Shown here piece after piece: positions 4,805 through 6,620 of a stretch of DNA of 6,620 nt (position 1 is its first letter; the number at the start of each line of letters is the position of its first letter). The DNA comes from Microcaldota archaeon (lineage in GTDB: Archaea > Micrarchaeota > Micrarchaeia > Anstonellales > Bilamarchaeaceae): NCBI GenBank assembly GCA_013331535.1, contig DUGF01000013.1, positions 1 to 6,620 on the forward strand, in the 5' to 3' direction. The notes below the pieces were generated by a model. It was not told the DNA's origin. It searched no databases and worked only from the letters and a program-made list of their open reading frames with translations. Both the position numbers and the translations under genes were made by a program.

Positions 4805-6270
4805 TATTGCCTCGCCGCATACAAATAGATTTTCGCCTTTTTTCCGCACGCAATACATTTCTCGGAATCCTTTGGCTTGTTCTTGCCGTCTTTTCCACTT
4901 TCTTTTTCCTCAAAAAGAGAACCTCTCATGTTCGAATGCGTTTCCTCTTTTACCTTATCCGCGCATTTCTCGCCGTCCATTGCATCTGTGCAGAATGGAA
5001 CCCGCACAAATCCACCCGCGGATTCGAGAACTGAATTAAGCTCGTTCATTGTTGTTGCTGAATTGATCTTTCCCTTAAACCACGCATCTGCCTTATCGCG
5101 TATAGATTTTGAAACGTCTTTTGCGGATTGATTGATATTTTCAATAAGCTCGGAAACTGGTACGTTCTTCTTTTCCCTAGTATCGCGGCGAACCAAAACA
5201 ACCGATTTGTTTGCGATGTCCCGCTCGCCAATATCAACGCGAAGCGGAACCCCTTTCATTTCCCAATGATTAAATTTGAATCCAGGCGTGTTTTCGGAAT
5301 TATCGAATTTGACCCGCACGCCATTATCGCGGAGCAGATTCTCAACCCGCGCACATTCCACATCAATTATTTTCTTGTTCTCTGCTTTGTAAATCGGAAC
5401 TATAACTGCCTGGATTGGGGCAAGTTCAAATGGAAGCACAAGCCCTTTATCATCCCCGTGAATCGAAATAACCGCTGCATAAATCCGCGAGATGCATGGC
5501 CCATAAGTGGTCTGCCACGCGTACTGTTCTTTGCCCTCAGCATCCATATACTTCACGCCAAAAGCCTTTGAAAAATGCTGTCCAAGCATGTGCGTTGAAG
5601 GCAGTTGAAGCGCGCGCCCGTCAGGCATTATGCAATCCGCGGCATAGGTATCGACTGCTCCTGCGAACTTGTCCCATTGCGGCCTTTTGAAAAATAGAAA
5701 TGGAATTCCAAACACGCCGTGAATTATCTTATCTGCAACTTCCATATCCTCCTTAACCTGCGCAAATGCTTCTTTTTCAGTTGCAAAAACATCGTGAGCC
5801 TCTATCCACCAGAACTCGCGCGAGCGGATGAATGGCTTTGTTGCCTTGGTCTCGTGCCTCCATACTTGGCAGCTCTGGTAAATTTTGAGCGGCAAATCTT
5901 TCAATCCTTGAATCCAAAGCGCATACATCGGATACATCGCGGTTTCACTGGTAGGCCGCATTGCATATCTTTCCTCAAGTTTCTCTCCACCTGCTTCGGT
6001 AACCCAAAATACTTCTGGAATAAAACCCTTTACATGCTCTTTTTCACCCTTGAAATTGCTCTCGGGAATGAGCGCAGGAAACAGTGCAGGAACATGCCCA
6101 TGCATTTCGAGCTCGTACTCGTAAATGGAATACATGCGCTTCATGCTCATGACTGCCCAAGGCATGAAAACGATGAAACCCTTGAGATTATACCTAAGGT
6201 CGCAAAGCTCTGCATCCTTGGTTATAGTATTATACCATTCTGAGAATTTAGAGTGTTTGTCAATTTGCAT
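4801..6270 (-). CDS. proS: Prolyl-tRNA synthetase, archaeal/eukaryal type
   Basis: This enzyme charges tRNA-Pro with proline using ATP in the cytoplasm. From ATG 6270 it has 489 aa, close to the usual archaeal length. The N-terminus KFSEWYNTITKDAEL (8-22) matches the family start. Class II motifs are RPTSETAMYPMYALW (105-119), VWRHE plus PFIRSREFWWIEAHDVF (137-162) and IHGDDKGLVLPFELAP (270-285). LPSTHMLGQ (223-231) stands where many archaea have GTSH. An anticodon-binding domain follows (about 286-385). The C-terminal zinc-type domain has Cys427, Cys436, Cys472 and Cys475 and ends in the conserved Tyr489. The reading frame stays open for 37 codons upstream to 6381, but that stretch is hydrophobic, unlike any ProRS, and overlaps the neighbouring gene. 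A TATA box at 6287-6298 supports the start at 6270. Confidence 0.95.
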   Translation of the reverse strand: MQIDKHSKFSEWYNTITKDAELCDLRYNLKGFIVFMPWAVMSMKRMYSIYEYELEMHGHVPALFPALIPESNFKGEKEHVKGFIPEVFWVTEAGGEKLEERYAMRPTSETAMYPMYALWIQGLKDLPLKIYQSCQVWRHETKATKPFIRSREFWWIEAHDVFATEKEAFAQVKEDMEVADKIIHGVFGIPFLFFKRPQWDKFAGAVDTYAADCIMPDGRALQLPSTHMLGQHFSKAFGVKYMDAEGKEQYAWQTTYGPCISRIYAAVISIHGDDKGLVLPFELAPIQAVIVPIYKAENKKIIDVECARVENLLRDNGVRVKFDNSENTPGFKFNHWEMKGVPLRVDIGERDIANKSVVLVRRDTREKKNVPVSELIENINQSAKDVSKSIRDKADAWFKGKINSATTMNELNSVLESAGGFVRVPFCTDAMDGEKCADKVKEETHSNMRGSLFEEKESGKDGKNKPKDSEKCIACGKKAKIYLYAARQY

Positions 6271-6286
6271 GCTAATCAACTGGATG

Positions 6287-6298
6287 TATAATAAAAAA
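6287..6298 (-). promoter_or_regulatory. TATA box of proS
   Basis: TTTTTTATTATA on the minus strand lies at -28 to -17 from ATG 6270. It predicts initiation at or very near the start codon, in the 55-nt gap after the upstream gene. Confidence 0.5.
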
Positions 6299-6325
6299 CA
6301 AGGAATAAAAAGAGAGGCCATGGTT

Positions 6326-6620
6326 CTAGCGAACACTGAAAATGAATGATTGTCCAGAATATAAGAAGTCCGAAAAAACATCTTGGTGGCTTGAGATACG
6401 AAGAACCGCTAATCCAACTGCCAAATTTTCGCAACCCGTCTGTGAAACATTCTGACTTTTACACCCAATCGCATAAATGCGTGGAAACGGAAGCTCGTTA
6501 CTCTCAGGCAGGCGGACGGAGATTTCAACGCTGCTTAGACCTAAATCCAAAAATACTTTGTAAAGCGCTTCTACAGACCACAAGTAAAGTTCAACCCGCT
6601 CATCTGAAAACTGAGATGGT
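6326..6620 (-). CDS. Unrecognised protein, C-terminal fragment
   Basis: This frame enters from the right edge, is open for 97 codons and ends at TAG 6328-6326; the other two minus frames are blocked within the first few dozen bases. The start is outside the window. A TTG at 6583 is in frame, but nothing marks it as a start. The visible part begins with FSDERVELYLWSVEALYKVF, an amphipathic helix, followed by VEISVRL, PRIYAIGCK and a Gly/Ala/Val-rich strand-helix stretch (ENLAVGLAVLRI). I see no membrane span, zinc site or nucleotide-binding motif and do not recognise the family. It is read in the same direction as proS, 55 nt upstream, but proS has its own promoter. Moderate confidence that it is coding. 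Confidence 0.55.
   Translation of the reverse strand, partial: PSQFSDERVELYLWSVEALYKVFLDLGLSSVEISVRLPESNELPFPRIYAIGCKSQNVSQTGCENLAVGLAVLRISSHQDVFSDFLYSGQSFIFSVR

Noticed and set aside
6271..6381. 37-codon N-terminal extension of proS
   Set aside because: Hydrophobic, unlike any ProRS N-terminus; it contains the proS TATA box and overlaps the upstream gene. The family start fits ATG 6270.

Overview
The window looks archaeal, most likely from a small-genome DPANN-type lineage. The support is an archaeal/eukaryal-type prolyl-tRNA synthetase with a C-terminal Cys4 site and terminal Tyr, TATA-like boxes placed for archaeal TBP/TFB (several so close to the ATG that leaderless mRNAs are likely), tRNA genes without encoded CCA, and a tRNA-Gln gene interrupted by two introns with bulge-helix-bulge (BHB) geometry. 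No lineage marker allows a more precise placement.

Layout. (1) 1-149, +: the C-terminal end of an IscU/NifU-type Fe-S scaffold gene. (2) 163-902: two small DNA-binding-type proteins read divergently, a winged-helix regulator (-) and a conserved 89-aa archaeal protein (+). Their shared intergenic region carries three 10-bp repeats and a 14-bp palindrome over the regulator's TATA box. (3) 899-3107, -: a two-gene operon of a PEP-synthase/PPDK-like ATP-grasp protein with a degenerate swivelling domain, followed with an 11-nt overlap by an HhH-GPD DNA glycosylase of the MagIII/COG2231 type that lacks the lyase Lys and the Fe-S cluster. (4) 3145-4804: two related putative surface lipoproteins pointing away from a tRNA island. 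The island, on the minus strand, holds tRNA-Gln(UUG) and then tRNA-Val(CAC). (5) 4801-6270, -: proS. (6) 6326-6620, -: the C-terminal end of an unrecognised gene.

The most notable element is the tRNA-Gln gene at 3916-4080. Two 46-nt introns, one in the D loop (15/16) and one in the T loop (59/60), must be removed to give a regular 73-nt tRNA. The D-loop intron has a full 3-4-3 BHB. The T-loop intron keeps the 3-4-3 geometry, but only two of its four central pairs are Watson-Crick. This implies a splicing endonuclease of broad specificity.

The genome is compact: both convergent gene pairs overlap by exactly 4 nt at their stop codons (TTAG, CTAG), and gaps are short. The only long stretch without protein genes is 3703-4234, which holds the tRNAs and promoters. 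I see no CRISPR array, insertion sequence or rRNA.
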